A DNA stretch of 64,000 nt from Sinohyriopsis cumingii (GCA_028554795.2 CM068827.1:140057751-140121750), one strand, 5' to 3'. Positions 26,901 to 42,200 are shown, numbered from the stretch's first letter. Notes: generated by a model not told the origin, from the letters alone. Made by a program: numbers and translations.

Positions 26901-29900
26901 TAAGGCTATTCATGTATCTTCCCATGGTAATGGTTTTTCTTCTTTGTATAATCCAGACAAAACCTTGATTTACAAGCCATGTATTAAGCCTATTTCTTGC
27001 TGCAGGTGTTGTCTGTGATAGCTCAGCAAGTTCAGACAATTCAGAGAGCCATAGCAGAACAGGTGAAGACATTTGTGTTTGAGGGAACAGAGATTTCTCT
27101 CGACCCAACATGTACCATTTTTATCACCATGAATCCTGGCTATGCTGGGAGAGCCGAACTTCCAGACAACCTGAAGGTAATTTTTCATGCAATGAGATCA
27201 GTTATATTATAAGCAATATGTGATGTTCACCAGGTTGAAATATTTGTGGGAATGTAATGAAAGATTTTTATTTTTAAAGTGTAGTATGTATGATTGTTAT
27301 TTTAAAATCATCACCAAAACCTAGATATATTTTTCGGTCTGAACAGCCAGACTGCCAGATTTATTCAAGCTTGAGAAAGTTCACAATTTTACTCAGATTT
27401 GCTTCTTTCTTTTAAGGTAGGAATGCATCAACACCATTGTATAGCTTATCAACCATAACATCAACACCACTGTATAGCTTATCAGCCACAACATAAACAC
27501 CATTGTATAGCTTATCAGCCACAACATAAACACCATTGTATAGCTTATCAGCCACAACATAAACACCATTGTATAGCTTATCAGCCACAACATCAACACT
27601 ATTATGCAGTTTATCAGCCACAATATCATCATCACTGTATATTTTGTCAGGCATAATATCAACACCATTGTCCACTTTATCAGCCACAATATCAACACTA
27701 GCTGTAAACCTGGTGCTAAATTTAGTTTAAGTTAAATCAATTGCATTGTATTTAATGGCAAGTCAAAGAAGTCTATATTACAGTTGCAGTCCCATCCATC
27801 TCTGTTGTGTTCTTTTTGTAGCTTGTTTAAATATCATTGTCCATCCATTAAAGAGCTTTTATTTTCCACCTTCAGCTATCAGTTTGCATGTATTCATGCT
27901 GTTTCATGGCTAGCGGTTTCCGCTGAGATTTCTGATTTTCCCAGTTCAAAGGTGACTTGCTACATCTTTTTTTTTAAATTGATGTAGAAAAACATAGTTT
28001 CACTTGTTGACAGCCCTGTGTGTACAGAAAAAATTGGGTCTCATTGCTTGTATAAGGATCATTTACATCTGCTTATGTTGCTGATGTACATAATAATAGT
28101 CATGGATTACATTGTTATTGTTTATTTTAAAAGGTGCTGTTCCGAACAGTTGCTATGATGATTCCAGACTATGCCATGATAGCTGAAATTTCTCTCTACT
28201 CCATGGGATTTGTGAATGCTCGGAGTCTATCAACCAAAATTGTAGAAACTTACAGGCTGTGCTCTGAGCAGCTGTCTTCCCAGCACCATTATGACTATGG
28301 TATGAGAGCTGTCAAATCAGTACTGACAGCTGCAGGTAATCTCAAGATCAAGTACGCCAAACAGTCTGAAGATGTCCTGGTCCTTAGGTCCATTAATGAT
28401 GTCAACTTGCCAAAGGTGAGCAGAGGTTAAGAAGAAAAAGATTTGAGCAGAGGCTGAGAGGAAAAAGATCTGAATTTTATTTTCTTCAGTCTTTTACCCG
28501 CCCCCACCCCAGTTTGTCAGTGGGGTCAGATAAAGATGTTCTGTTCTTTTTTTAAATGTCAGTCTTTACAGAGTTGTTCAGGAGATATGTACTTTTTGTT
28601 GGGGTTTTTTGGTGGTTAAACTTCCTGTTGATAGAGAGGATAATGGAAATATAGTTAGAATAGTTTCAAGGGTTGTAGCATTTGTTCATGGTCATTAATT
28701 CCTTTTTCTACAATGTTCTTATATTAACAATGTCTGTTTTTATAAATCTTGTTTGGTTTCCCCTTAAATGCCTGTGAAAAGTTAGGTTAGGACATGGTAA
28801 AATTGAAAATTTAATAATTACAATTTTCCCTGAGATTTTGTTTTGTCCAAAGAAATGTCATTTTGTATAATAGTTACTCTTTGTTACACAATTATTGCAG
28901 TATTATTTCTTTTTTGTTTTATAGTTTTTATCCCACGACATTCCATTGTTTGAGGGAATCATCTCTGACTTGTTCCCAGGTGTTGTGTTACCCAAACCTG
29001 ACTATGGGGACCTGGAAACAGCTTTGGTCAGGAATATTGAGAAACAAAATCTTCAGGCCATACCCTGGTTCATAGAAAAAATTATACAGGTATACAAGCC
29101 ATGACATGGTTGATAGGGAAAATTATACAGGTACACAAGTCATATCCTGGTTGTTTGGAAAATTATACAGGTACACAATCCATACCCTGGTTGTTAGGGA
29201 AAATTATATAGGTACACAAGTAATACATTGGTTCACTGAGAAAATTATACAGTTACATGAACCATACCCTGGTTCAGAAAAAATAATATAGATACAAAAG
29301 CCATACCCTGTTCAAAGGAAAATTATACAGGTACAGAAGTTATAAAATGGCTCACAGTGAACATTATACAGGTACACAAGTCATACACTGGTTCATAGAA
29401 AAAATTATACAAGTACACGTCATAACATGGCTCACATGAATATTTTACAGGTACACAAACCATACCCTAGTTCATAGGAAATGTATACAGGTACACATGT
29501 TATAACATGGTTTACAGTGAATATTATACAGGTAAACATGCCATACACTGGTTCATAGAAAAAATTATACAGGTACACAAGTCACGCACTGATTCACAGA
29601 GAAAGTTATAGAAGTACAAAGGCATATCATGATTCACAGATTCATTACACAGGTACAAGCCAACCCTAGTAAACAAAAAATTGTACGGATACACAAGCAT
29701 ACCTGGGTTCAGAGAGAAAATAATACAGGTATATAATCCATACTCTTTTTGACAGAAAATTACACAGGTACACAAATCATACCCAATGTTATTGATGTAA
29801 ATAACTTTTTGCCTTTTTTTGGTTTGAATAAAGCATGACAAGATTTGTTTTGAAGCTTGACAAGTCATTAAAAATATGAAAGTTTATGTGTGTATTTTTT

Positions 29901-31830
29901 GAAAAATTTGATTCTGACTTTTCTTGTGATATTCAGTTTTATATTGGGGCCTTCATTGTTTTGCAATAATTTGCATGCTGGACACTGTTACCTTGCATCT
30001 GAACTGGCATTCTGTTTAAAGTGATTTAGACCAAAGGGTTAGGGGATATGGCAGTAGTGATTCCCATCTCTCCATCGATGAGTTTGTTTCTGCAATATAT
30101 TTAGTTTTGCTGTGGTCTTCATTTTACCAATATTTATATGTTCCATACCATGGGAAGAGGTCGCATAAGCCTAATCATTTTGGGGCTTTCAAGATCATTG
30201 GACCTTTTAAATTGGAATTTTTCTTTTGGCTTGGTAAGTCCATTTTCATTGGTCAAATGTTTTTTGTTGTTGGTCTACACTTGGGCAGAGACAGCTCACT
30301 ATTGACTATGAGACTGAGAAATTCAAGGTCAAGGTCACTGGAGTGGATATTGTAGTTTGTTTGGTTTCTTCTTGATAACTTGGGTTTCTTGGATCCAATA
30401 TTCATCAGACTTCATAGGTAGTCTACATTTAGGCAGATTGTCAGGCCAAGAAACTAAAGGTCAAGGTCACCTGATATAAAACTAGAATGTGGGTTCCACA
30501 TGATGAATACATTTAACTCCATTTTCCCCATGTTGAAATTTTACAAACTTCTTACTAGATTACAGTTCCCTATTGAATATGTGATCAATAGATCAGAGGT
30601 CAAGAATGCTGGACTTGACTGAATTCTTGGTTTCTACATAATAACTCAAATTATATGGACACAATTTTCATTAAATGTAATGGGTATACAGTGGGACAAC
30701 AGCTCCTAATCAGTTTTTGAGTTGATAGGCCTAAGATCAAAATTGTTCACACTGAAATTGTAGTTTTTATTACAGACACACATACAGCATGAAGAGCTTT
30801 GCATTTTTTTGGAGTGATCAAAAATTAAAACCTCAGTGGTTTATGCATAGTGATATTAGATCACACCATTACAAATTTAGGTATTTAAGGCAAAATTCAT
30901 TTCATTTTACTTTTGTAATACCTTTGGTCTTGTTGGTGATCAGTAATTCTTCTGATGGCTAGTTTTGCAGATTGTATTGGCCATGTTCAATAGAAATTTG
31001 ATAACATGAATCACTTGAAATATTCATTATTACTGGAAGGATTTGCTTAGCTTCACTGAAGAACATTTTCTTGTCAACAACCTCCAGAAACTGAAACAGA
31101 TTTGAACCAAAGTCTTGGGCCTGTGATCCTTTGAGTTTTCAAAAGCTCAATGTTTATTCCTCAATGTATAAATCTCTTTCAGATTTATGATATGATCATG
31201 GTGCGACATGGTCTCATGATTGTTGGGGACCCTCTTGGAGGGAAGACGTCAGCATTTAAGGTTCTGGCAGAGGCCCTTAAGGATCTTCATGCTGAGAAAC
31301 TCATGGAAGAAAATGCTGTATGTCAGTTTCTGTCTCTCAAGTATAATCTCACTTTTGCTGTCTCTCTCCCTTCTAAACTACCTTTCTACTTGTGTATGTA
31401 TCTGTTTATTAACATACCTTTACATCATTTATCTCACTGTCTTATCCAAATCATCCAACAGAGTGTATAGTACATTAGTTTGAGAGAGTAACTGGTCTTG
31501 TGTATATAAAGACCTAGTTCAGTTTAATTTTACACTGGTTTTTGGCCATTGTTTAACTGAAACTTTTGGTAATGCATTTGAAACCAAGGTTTCTTCAACA
31601 GCACCATATTAGCATGGACATCTGTGTGGTATAGAAAAGATTTTAGTACACACACACACAAAATCTCCAATACATGCATAGTTCTCAATTTGGAAAAAGA
31701 AGATATAACTTGTTACTTTTAAGTACATAGTTACACTGAATTTTAAAGTAGACAAATAAAACTTTTCTAAATTGTAGCTGGGGAAAAACTAGACAAAAGG
31801 TGGGTTTTGTATAATAATTTGATAGAAATG

Positions 31831-31893
<63 letters not shown>

Positions 31894-33204
31894 CAATTAT
31901 TTTTGTTGCAGTTGTACATCATACAGTAAATAAATTCAGAAACATGAGTGCTAATGTATATTTATATATTTATGCTTTTTTGAGGAAGCAAGATGTGTGT
32001 AAGAAGATACGAGTTCTTTCTTGTAATTGTTATCACTTTCTCATTTTCCTCTGCTTTGTTTCTTTATTTCCCGTATTTTTCATCTGTAAAATATAAATAT
32101 CCCCTAATGTACGTAGTAAATTATTCATACAGTAATCATAATCATATTGCTGATAGGTACTTGGTACACCTCTAGTGTAACTTTGAATTTGTGTATATTT
32201 TGTTTCATGTAACCTGTATGCTTGCTACTAATATTATGTTTGTAAACCATGAACTCAAAGCCCATAATCTTGGCACTGTTTGTAAACCATGAACTCAAGG
32301 CCCATGGTCTTGGCACTGTTTCATTGCTTGGCATTTAAAAATAATACACATTTCTGCAAAGCATACATATTTCTGAAGAAAATAAATCTCTCTTCTGTGA
32401 TAGCTTTGCATGAAAATTATGATAATTCAAGAGGAAAAAAGTATCATCATCATGTGAAATTTCTGTTTCTAGGTCGACTACGTTATCATCAACCCTAAAG
32501 CTGTAACCATGGGACAGTTGTATGGACGGTTTGACCCTGTTTCTCATGAGTGGACTGATGGTAAGTTTACTGTTGTGTTGATCCAGTATTTAAGTTTAGA
32601 TTTTGGCTTCTGTCACTTCTCATTCCATATTGTCCAAAAAAAGGGTATGAGACCAGACTGCTGTCTAATTTTAATTATGAGACCACATTGTCCAAAAAAA
32701 GGGTATGAGACCAGACTGCTGTCTAATTTTAATTATGAGACCACATTGTTCAGAAAAAGGTAATACCTTGAGCAATGCAAGGAATGTAAGGTTCTTTAAA
32801 CTCAAACAATTTTTATATCTCCATTGTATTGTTATGCCCCCCACTGCAATAACTGGGGTGGGGCATGTTGTTTTTCAAATTTCCCTTCTCCCTGGACATT
32901 CTATAGCATGATAGTATGAAGGTTAGTGAACTTAGAGCTCTGAAATTTTACATTTCATCATGGTCATAAATATTTGAACTGATTAGATTAATATTTATGA
33001 CTAGTAACAACCACTTGTGGTAGACAAGCGAAGTTTGTTGTGAATGTTTATATACATATGTAGATGACCTGATTAGATTTTCATGTTGCTATAGCTACTT
33101 TTCACATTTTTATTCATTTTTAAATTTTGTTGGTCTAAGAAGTTTTTTGGATATGTTTTGTACAAATACAAATCTATTTATTTTTACTATTCCATTGAGT
33201 CAAG

Positions 33205-33239
<35 letters not shown>

Positions 33240-36200
33240 CTAGGTGTCTGAATTGTCTGAAATATATTTTTACATGTTTTCAAAATTTTGTAAGGTTAGT
33301 ATTTCTTGAAAGCCCTATTTCATGATGAGGACAGACATTAAGAACAATATTTTACCCTTTACCTTGCAATGTCTGTTACTGTATAGGTTGTTGATATATG
33401 TATGCCTAAGCCACACAGTGCATTTTGCTATGAATAGTATACATGGTACCTCAAAGCCTCAATGTAAATAGGCCTGCCTTTAAGAATTAAAGCAGTGTTC
33501 AGTAGTATTTGCTAAGTTCAGCATAAATTTTATCTATTTTACCTTTACTGTACATATCTATTTTCTATAGATAGGTTTAAGTGTTTCGCATCTAATCTTT
33601 GTTACATTGTGATTATTTTTCTTGCATGAATTTTCTGTTTGCTTTAAATCTTGAGAGAACTTATTCACCATCGAGGTATTGAAGCTCTGTGACCAACTGT
33701 AGCTGACCAGTCTCAACCTCTAAATATACTGGTTTGTTTTTTACATCTGTACCACTAAATCATTTGAATTTGATAAATTAACAAAAGTCATTGTTTCCTA
33801 CATCAATATCAGAGCCTGCTGTTTATCAGACTTATTGAAACCTTCATAGTCATAATTCTAATCATTCAAACTTAAGAAAGTACTGAAAGAAGTCCATGGC
33901 CTCCATTTTGGACCCTCCAACTCACTTTTTGTGTTGCTACAAAAACCCACTCAAAATGGCTGTAGGCATTGAAACATGCTTCCAGGTGAATGGTGCACAG
34001 GCATCCAAACATACTTGTATGCAAATCGGATGAAGGCATCCTGTAGCACTTCCATGAGAACAGCACTTGTATTTCCATCAGAACAGCGCTTGTATTTCCA
34101 TGAAAACAGCGCTTGTATATGAGAACAGCACTTGTATTTCCATGAGAACAGCACTTGTATTTCCATGAGAACAGTGCTTGTATTTCCATGAGAACAGCGC
34201 TTGTATGAGGCAGTAAAGAGTTAAACATCTTGCACTTCATATATCTGCACTGCAAAGAATCATCTTTTTGAGTCAGAATCAGTAGTTTTCAAGCATCCTA
34301 CACTATCAGATTTTGAAATGTGTTCATGAAACACAACTTCCCTTCCACTCTCAAGTCACTGAAGCCTGCAGTGTAGGCTATATTGACTGATCTTGAACAG
34401 AAGGGTGTCATACTCTCCAATATTATCCTGTAAGCAATAGTGCTAGAACAGTGTGAAAAAATGGTCTAGAAACAAAACTTAATTATCAAGAATGGACAGC
34501 TAGATGAAAGACCTTTCTACATTGATAGCACAGCATAAAATCACTGCTAGCATTTTCAAAAGTTAAAAAAATGTTAATATTGACTGGCAAATCTGTGTAA
34601 GTCAGCCTGAAAGTGAAAAGAATTACCATGAATGACATGTGACTTTTTTTAAACAGGTTTATTTCTACTACAGTTTTGTTAAAGGGATTTTGGAATAATT
34701 GCTGCCAAATGTAGATGATTAATTAGTAGATAAAGAGGAAAGGAATCTTTGATGCAGATTTGATTGTGCACCAGTGTTGTAGAATATTTTGCACTATCAT
34801 TCTGTTGCAGGTGTTCTGGCTAATGCTTTCCGAGCACATGCTTCAAGTACAACAGAGAACAGAAAATGGATTGTATTTGATGGCCCTGTTGATGCAGTAT
34901 GGATTGAGAACATGAACACAGTTTTGGATGACAATAAAAAGGTCTGAATCATGATTTATCTTCAGTTATTGGAATAAAGTTACATTACAGGCTAGGTCAC
35001 AGAAGGCTCTCTCTTTAAATAACTGTTATTTGTTTAGTTGTTTGTCTAATCCCACATTTTTGTCTTCTTGATTTTCTATAAGATGGAACATGTTATGTTG
35101 TCTGTCCATCCATACATCTGTCCATCCATTCATCTGTCTATCCATACATCTGTCAATCCATACATCTGTCAATCCATACATCTGTCCATCCATGCATCTG
35201 TCTATTTATCTGTCCATCCATACATCTGTCCATCAATTTATCTGTTCCATATTTTATTTCTGCCAAATAAAACTTAGGCTATCCACCATCAACAATTCCC
35301 AGACTTTGTGGTAATCACATGGTTGGCACACAATCAACTTTTATGGTACTCTTGTATTTTTTGAAGTTGTTATAGTTTATATGAGCAGGTGTGTAGTGCT
35401 GTGGGACTGCATGGGTATGGCATTCCCTTACTGTTTTTTTAGTGCAAATTCCCTTTTTTTTGTACTCACCATAGTCCCCCTGCATCTGAGTAACATGCAT
35501 TCCCTCCCTTTTTTTTTCATTCTCTCACTTTTTTATTTAGCACTACACTGCTGTGCCTGAGTGTCTGACCAATCAGAGAGGGTTTTATCTAAAGGAAGTG
35601 TAATAATACTGTTTATCCTATAGTTGGCACACAATGAACTTGTATGGTACTCTTATTCTTCTTGAAGTTTTTATAGTTGTTCACTGTAATGTAGTTGTGA
35701 AATTACTTATTAGTCATTGCAGCAGAATTCTTCAAAACTTAATTCAAATTGCTGGCATTGACAAAACTGCATTAAACATTTTCAAGAAAATTTATGTCTG
35801 AATATTGAGAAAAAATAGTAATGCAAAATTTGACCAAAGTGAACTCCAGTTCATGGGGAGTTGGGGTGGAGTTGGAGGAGGTAGGGCCATTTAAATTAGG
35901 ACATGGATTTTATTTTAGATGTGAAATTTGCCTTTATTTATCATATTGTTTTGCTCTTAGCTGTGCCTGATGAGTGGCGAGATCATCCAAATGAATAACA
36001 AGCAGAACATGATTTTTGAGCCCATGGACCTTGAACAGGCATCTCCTGCCACAGTCAGCAGGTAAGGGGAATAAATCTTGTAGTCTATGTCCACTATTAT
36101 TCATCAAACATTACCTCTGCATTTGAAGAGATGTGCATATTCAGTATTGATTCATATGGCCTGTTTCAACACAATGAAGAATACAAACCTTGTACAGAGA

Positions 36201-39200
36201 TGGTACCAGCATGTGTGAAGGCACAAATCATGCAAAATGTGTGGAATTTCATGCACTTCAAGAGCAATGATGCATGAGAACTCTTACAAATTAGCTTTAA
36301 GTTCTGGATATAAAAACTTACTCTGCACAACATACAATTTTTATTTCAAATTTAACCCTTAACCCTTTACCTCATAGGGTGTGTGGCTTTTTAGTCCTTC
36401 GATACACATGTAGCAAAGTTACCCAATGCAGTGCACTATAAATAGAATACCTGTTACCTATTTGACTCCATACACATAGACCTGCTTGTTAACTGTTAAG
36501 CAGTGTATTGTATGTTACATCTAACAGCAATTTTAACCATTTTACATTTTTGGTACACATCTATTATGTGTGGAAAAATGTAAGAGTAAAGTCTGATCAT
36601 TATAGGTGTGTAGTTGTTTTTCAAGGAAGAATTTTTTATGTGCTTTAAAATTTTGAGAGAACTCATTCACTGTCAAGTCAATGAAGCCGTGTGACCAACC
36701 GTAGCTGCCATTTCTCATACTCGAAATTTACAAGTTCTTTGTCTACGTCTACATCACTAAGTCATCTGAATTTGGTAATTTATAAAAACTAACTGCTACC
36801 TACATAAATATCAGAGCCTTTACCTAAGTTATTAAAGCTTTCATAGTTGTGATTCTAATCATGAAAAGTACTGAACGGAATCCGCAACCTCCATTTTGGA
36901 GAGTGGAGAATACGACCCAGTTACTTTAAATAGCCGATTTCAACCAGAGCATAAACAGCGACCCCATGATCATTCACAGCAATGAATGAGGTATCTGATG
37001 GGCGTGTTCCCCAAAGGTGGCGCTACAAAAACCCGCTAAAAATGACTGATGTTTACAGCAGGCATCAAAAGACGCTTCCATGCGAATGGAGTAGAGGCAT
37101 TAATAGGCACTTCCATGCAAATGGAGTAGAAGCGTCCAAGGGCACTTGCATGAGGTAAAGGGTTAAACTGCTTTTTATGTTATGTATATCTTTAAAAAAA
37201 AAAAAATTATATTCATGACTGTAAATTGTAGTGATCTATTGCTGGATTCAATCTACATGCATAGGTTCTCTTTTCAGATATTAAAGAATGTAAAATTGCA
37301 TATGATCTATGAATATTTGCTGACATACATGTTTACAGTTACTAATGATACGATTATTAGTAAATATGTTAATTAGTTTTGGGCTGTTTCCCATTGGACA
37401 GGTTGGTCCACTGGTCTCTTAAAAAAATTAATTCCTGTTGGATGAGTTAGGCCACACTGAATAGGTATTTTGAAATATTAAATTGAGTAATAAGATCTGT
37501 CATGTGGGGTATATTGTGATATATAGTCGTAATACACTCAGGAAAGTGTATATAAGGAGAGAATTGAGCAATCAAATTTCTTTCCTATTTTGGAGTTATT
37601 CTTATTTCTTGTATTCCTGTTATAAAATCAAGACTGCAGATATATTTGATGTTGTTCTTTGGTTATTTGAGAGAAAAAAACATTTGTTTGGATTGTTCAG
37701 TGTAAATAGAAAGTGCTCATTGGACTATAATATGATTTTGGAACTCTTTGAATTGTTCAAAACAGTTCGGGACAAAACCATTTTGACAATATCATCATTT
37801 TTGGCAGACCACTACATTTTCAGTTCTGAAATTTATACAGAACTTTTCATTTGTTCATACTTTAATAGAACTTTTTCAGGATTGTTTAGGATTCACTACA
37901 TAATACTGTAAGTTCCTCTCATTTTTAATTTTTAACTTTGATAATTAAATTATTTGTTACATTTTTCCAAACTGGTTGGTTTTGTTTCTTTCTGTTTCTT
38001 AGTTTATGACTGTAGAATCGTAACAGTAGCCACTTATGTTATGATGATGGCAGATGTCTCGTACTGCTTGTCATGTCACATGTTTTTTTGAGGTACGGTA
38101 GGCATCTGGGTACTAAATATAATTGGCACATAGGGCCCTGGAGCAAGCATTATGTATACATTTAGTTTGAATGTAACATTCATCAAGGAAGATTTACATA
38201 TGTTTGTTTAAAATACAGCCTACCATAAATTACAGCCTACCATAAATTACAGCCTCAGCCTACCATAAATTACAGCCTACTATAAATGGCCGACTCCCAT
38301 CATGATTAATTTTGTTCGGCATATAATGGCTAATGATACTAAAGATGACAATTATTGTTAAAGTTTTGAAATATATCAGATTATTGGAGCCAGGAAAGTG
38401 TTGCTGGAATATCATCAAGTGATAGTGATTTTGAACCCAAAAATGGTGTTGAAAATATGCCTGATGTACATGCTGGATGGATAAAAATAGATGGCATGCC
38501 CGTCAACCCCTTATTTAGTGATATCTCAAAATTTAATGTAGAAAAGGTAGAATGCATAGCCTAATTAAAATGCAGGCAATTTAAATGCAGGGTACAATTT
38601 TCATTTCTTTTCTCAAACAGTTTAGTCCTGTAGGATCTTGTGCCACAAAACACGTACCAGATAAATTGAATAAATGAGAATCTATAAAGAAATTGAAAAT
38701 TATGCATATTTATTTGTTCAAAATACCTCTGTTTGAACAAGTAGACTATGGCATTAATGGACTTATAATCCTAATATAGCATTATCGATCAGATCAGAAA
38801 TCTGGAATGATTGTAGTTAGGAAAGGAATGATTCAGGAAGGTGAAGCTTTGGAAACAATCGACAGATAATGGTTATACAATCTGGGGACACATCTTCTGA
38901 GGATTCTTATTTTAGTAGTGCTCTAACAGGGTGGATCAGGAAGAAATGGAGACACGTTCAGAAATTTAAGTGTTTGGTAAATATTGAAATATGGGTGTTT
39001 CCTCTGTTTTTTTCTTCTGTATACTCTTAATTTTCGAGACAAGCAGGAGCATCTCTGCTGATATGTGCTGCTAATTTTTGATTATGAAAAAATTGGTTGC
39101 CTTATTTTGTTGTGCCCAGCTTTTTGTACTCAAATAAGTTCTGAGTTTAAGTTTTGTTTGGATAACTTAAGTATAAAAACTAGATGTGTACAAAATTGCA

Positions 39201-42200
39201 TCATCTGCAAACAAATCTGTATTTGTGGATTCATTATTTAATAGAAGATCATTTTACTGCACTTAATCAACCATATTTTGATTAATGATGAAAAGAACTT
39301 TTACGAATTCATAAGAATGACTGCTATGAATTTATAAAAATGACTGCTATGAATTCATAAGAATGACTGCTATGAATTTATAAAAATGACTGCTACGAAT
39401 TCATAAGAATGACTGCTATGAGTTCATAAAAATGACTGCTCTGAATTCATAAGAATGACTGCTATGAATTCATAAGAATGACTGCTATGAATTTATAAAA
39501 ATAAATGTTACGAATTCATAAAAACAACTCTTATGAATTCATAAAAATAGATGCTATGAATTCATAAAAATAACTGTTTTCAAGCATTCAGATGTAGTAA
39601 GACATTGTGCTTTGTTCATCTGTGCAGATGTGGTATGATCTATATGGACCCACTACAGCTAGGATGGCAGCCATTGGTCAAGTCCTGGATGCAGACATCC
39701 ATCCCAGAAAAACTGACCAATGAACAAAAGGAGACCATAGAGGTAAAAAGAACTTACATTACTCAGAGTCTCTCATGGAGCAGCCAAGAATGAGACATAG
39801 CTGCATATTTTGCTGGCATTATCATCTTCAGTAGTTTATTAAATTTTGTGTTTCTAGGTTTTTAAAAGTCATGGACTATACTATACACCATAGTGAGGAT
39901 TAAAAACAAACCGTGATCGTGGAACACCAAATTAATATCCTGATATATTGAGTAATTGTCCTCCATGTAAATTATGTATTTTTGTTGTGTATTAATGTCA
40001 CCTAGATGACTCCTATACTTTATAATTAGTGGTGATAATGCATTAATTATCTTTTCAAATGTTCTCAGATAATTTCAGTAACATCAGTTTTAATGTCCTT
40101 GGCAAATTATGTAGTATAAGAATGGAACAAACAATCCTTCAGAGATGAGCTGCTGTTGTGTCAGTTAAGATAAGAATTCTTTATTTTAAGACTACATAGT
40201 CCATACATCTAAATTAAAATATAGATATAAAGTAAAACATTATAAACATAAAAGATATATATATCATACATACAAGCATAAAGATACATTAACAACAATG
40301 GACTGTGCCCTGCATCGTTAAGAATGAAACGAAGTAGCACAATTAAAGAGTAATTTGTTCCATCTACTAATAATATGTGAATTTAAATGAATGTCATAGT
40401 TCCAAAGAGATTTCAATATGCAGTTCTTACTATTAGATATTCTTGTCATCATTGAGAATACATACTTTCTCATTACTTCATCAAAACTCCATGATGACAT
40501 TGCATTGTTATATAACATTGATATATAATACACTCAGTGTCCATCATGACATTGTATTGTTATATAACATTCATACATAATACACTCAGTGTCCATCATG
40601 ACATAGCATTGTTATACAACATTCATACATAATACACTCAGTGTCCATCATGACATTGTATTGTTATATAACATTGATACATAATACACTCAGTGTCCAT
40701 TGTGACATTGTATTGTTATATAACATTGATACATCATACACCCAGTGTCTATCATGACATTGCATTGCTATATAAGATTGATACATAATACACTCAGTGT
40801 CCATCCTGACATTGCATTGTCATATAACATTGATACATAATACACTCAGTGTCCATCATGACATTGCATTGTTATATAAGATTGATACATAATACACTCA
40901 GTGTCCATCCTGACATTGTATTGTTATATAACATTCATACATAATACACTCAGTGTCCATTACTCAGTGTTCATCATGACATTGCATTGTTCTATAACAC
41001 TGATACATAATACACTCAGTGTCCATCATGACATTGTATTGTTATATAACATTGATACATAATACACTCAGTGTCAATCATGACATTGCATTGTTATATA
41101 ACATTGATATATAATACACTCAGTGTCCATCATGACATTGTATTGTTATATAACATTGATACATAATAAACTCAGTGTCTATCATGACATTGTATTTTTA
41201 TATAACATTGATACATAATACACTCAGTGTCTATCATGACATTACATTGTTATATAAGATTGATACATAATACACTCAGTGTCCATCATGACATTACATT
41301 GTTATATAAGATTGATACATAATACACTCAGTGTCCATCATGACATTACATTGTTATATAAGATTGATACATAATACACTCAGTGTCAGTCATGACATTA
41401 CATTGTTATATAAGATTGATACATAATACACTCAGTGTCCATCATGACATTGCATTGTTATATAAGATTGATACATAATACACTCAGTGTCCATCATGAC
41501 ATTGTATTGTTATATAAGATTGATACTTAATACACTCAGTGTCCATCATGACATTACATTGTTATATAACATTGATACATAATACACTCAGTGTCCATCA
41601 TGACATTGCATTGTTATATAACATTGATACATAATACACTCAGTGTCAGTCATGACATTGCATTGTTATATAAGATTGATACATAATACACTCAGTGTCC
41701 ATCATGACATTACATTGTTATATAACATTGATATATAATACACTCAGTGTCAGTCATGACATTGCATTGTTATATAAGATTGATATATAATGCACTCAGT
41801 GTCCATCATGACATTGCATTGTTATATAACATTGATACATAATACACTCAGTGTCCATCATGACATTGTATTGTTATATAACATTGATATATAATACACT
41901 CAGTGTCCATCATGACATTGTATTGTTATATAACATTGATATATAATACACTCAGTGTCCATTACTCAGTGTCCATCATGACGTTGCATTGTTATATGAC
42001 ATTGATACACTCAGTGTCAGTCATGACATTGCATTATTATATAACATTGATACATAATACACTCAGTGTCCATCATGACATTGCATTGTTATATAGCATT
42101 GATGCATAATACACTCAGTGTCCATCATGACATTGTATTGTTATATAACATTGATATATAATACACTCAGTGTCCATCATGACATTGTATTGTTATATAA

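Larger units (their letters stand above)
31318..32472 (+). other. Intron 13
   Basis: A 1.2-kb phase 0 intron with a long TA run and a two-copy repeat. The remainder has no recognised feature. Confidence 0.9.
32561..34810 (+). other. Intron 14
   Basis: A 2.25-kb phase 1 intron with a two-copy repeat, an ATT run and the third copy of the TTAA-type MITE. 32756-33204 and 34221-34810 hold nothing recognised. Confidence 0.9.
36062..39627 (+). other. Intron 16
   Basis: A 3.6-kb phase 2 intron ending TCTGTGCAG. It contains MITE copy 2, two small tandem repeats and two unassigned protein-like stretches (37483-37911 and 38380-38563). 38600-39290 holds nothing recognised. Confidence 0.88.

Noticed and set aside
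27393-27698. Minus-strand hydrophobic ORF (about 100 codons) as a membrane protein
   Set aside because: It is encoded by the 33-bp minisatellite and shows a strict 11-residue repeat.
31318-31483. Read-through of exon 13 (open frame to about 31470) as coding
   Set aside because: The residues after MEENA are not dynein-like, whereas exon 14 continues the family sequence exactly ([10 protein letters not shown]).
31832-31889. Promoter TATA-rich element
   Set aside because: It is a plain TA microsatellite within an intron with no initiator context.
37483-37911. 142-codon ORF as a real gene
   Set aside because: It is hydrophobic and Phe/Ile/Tyr-rich as expected of AT-rich chance frames, with no motif, no splice context and no homolog recognised. 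It is kept only as a low-confidence entry.
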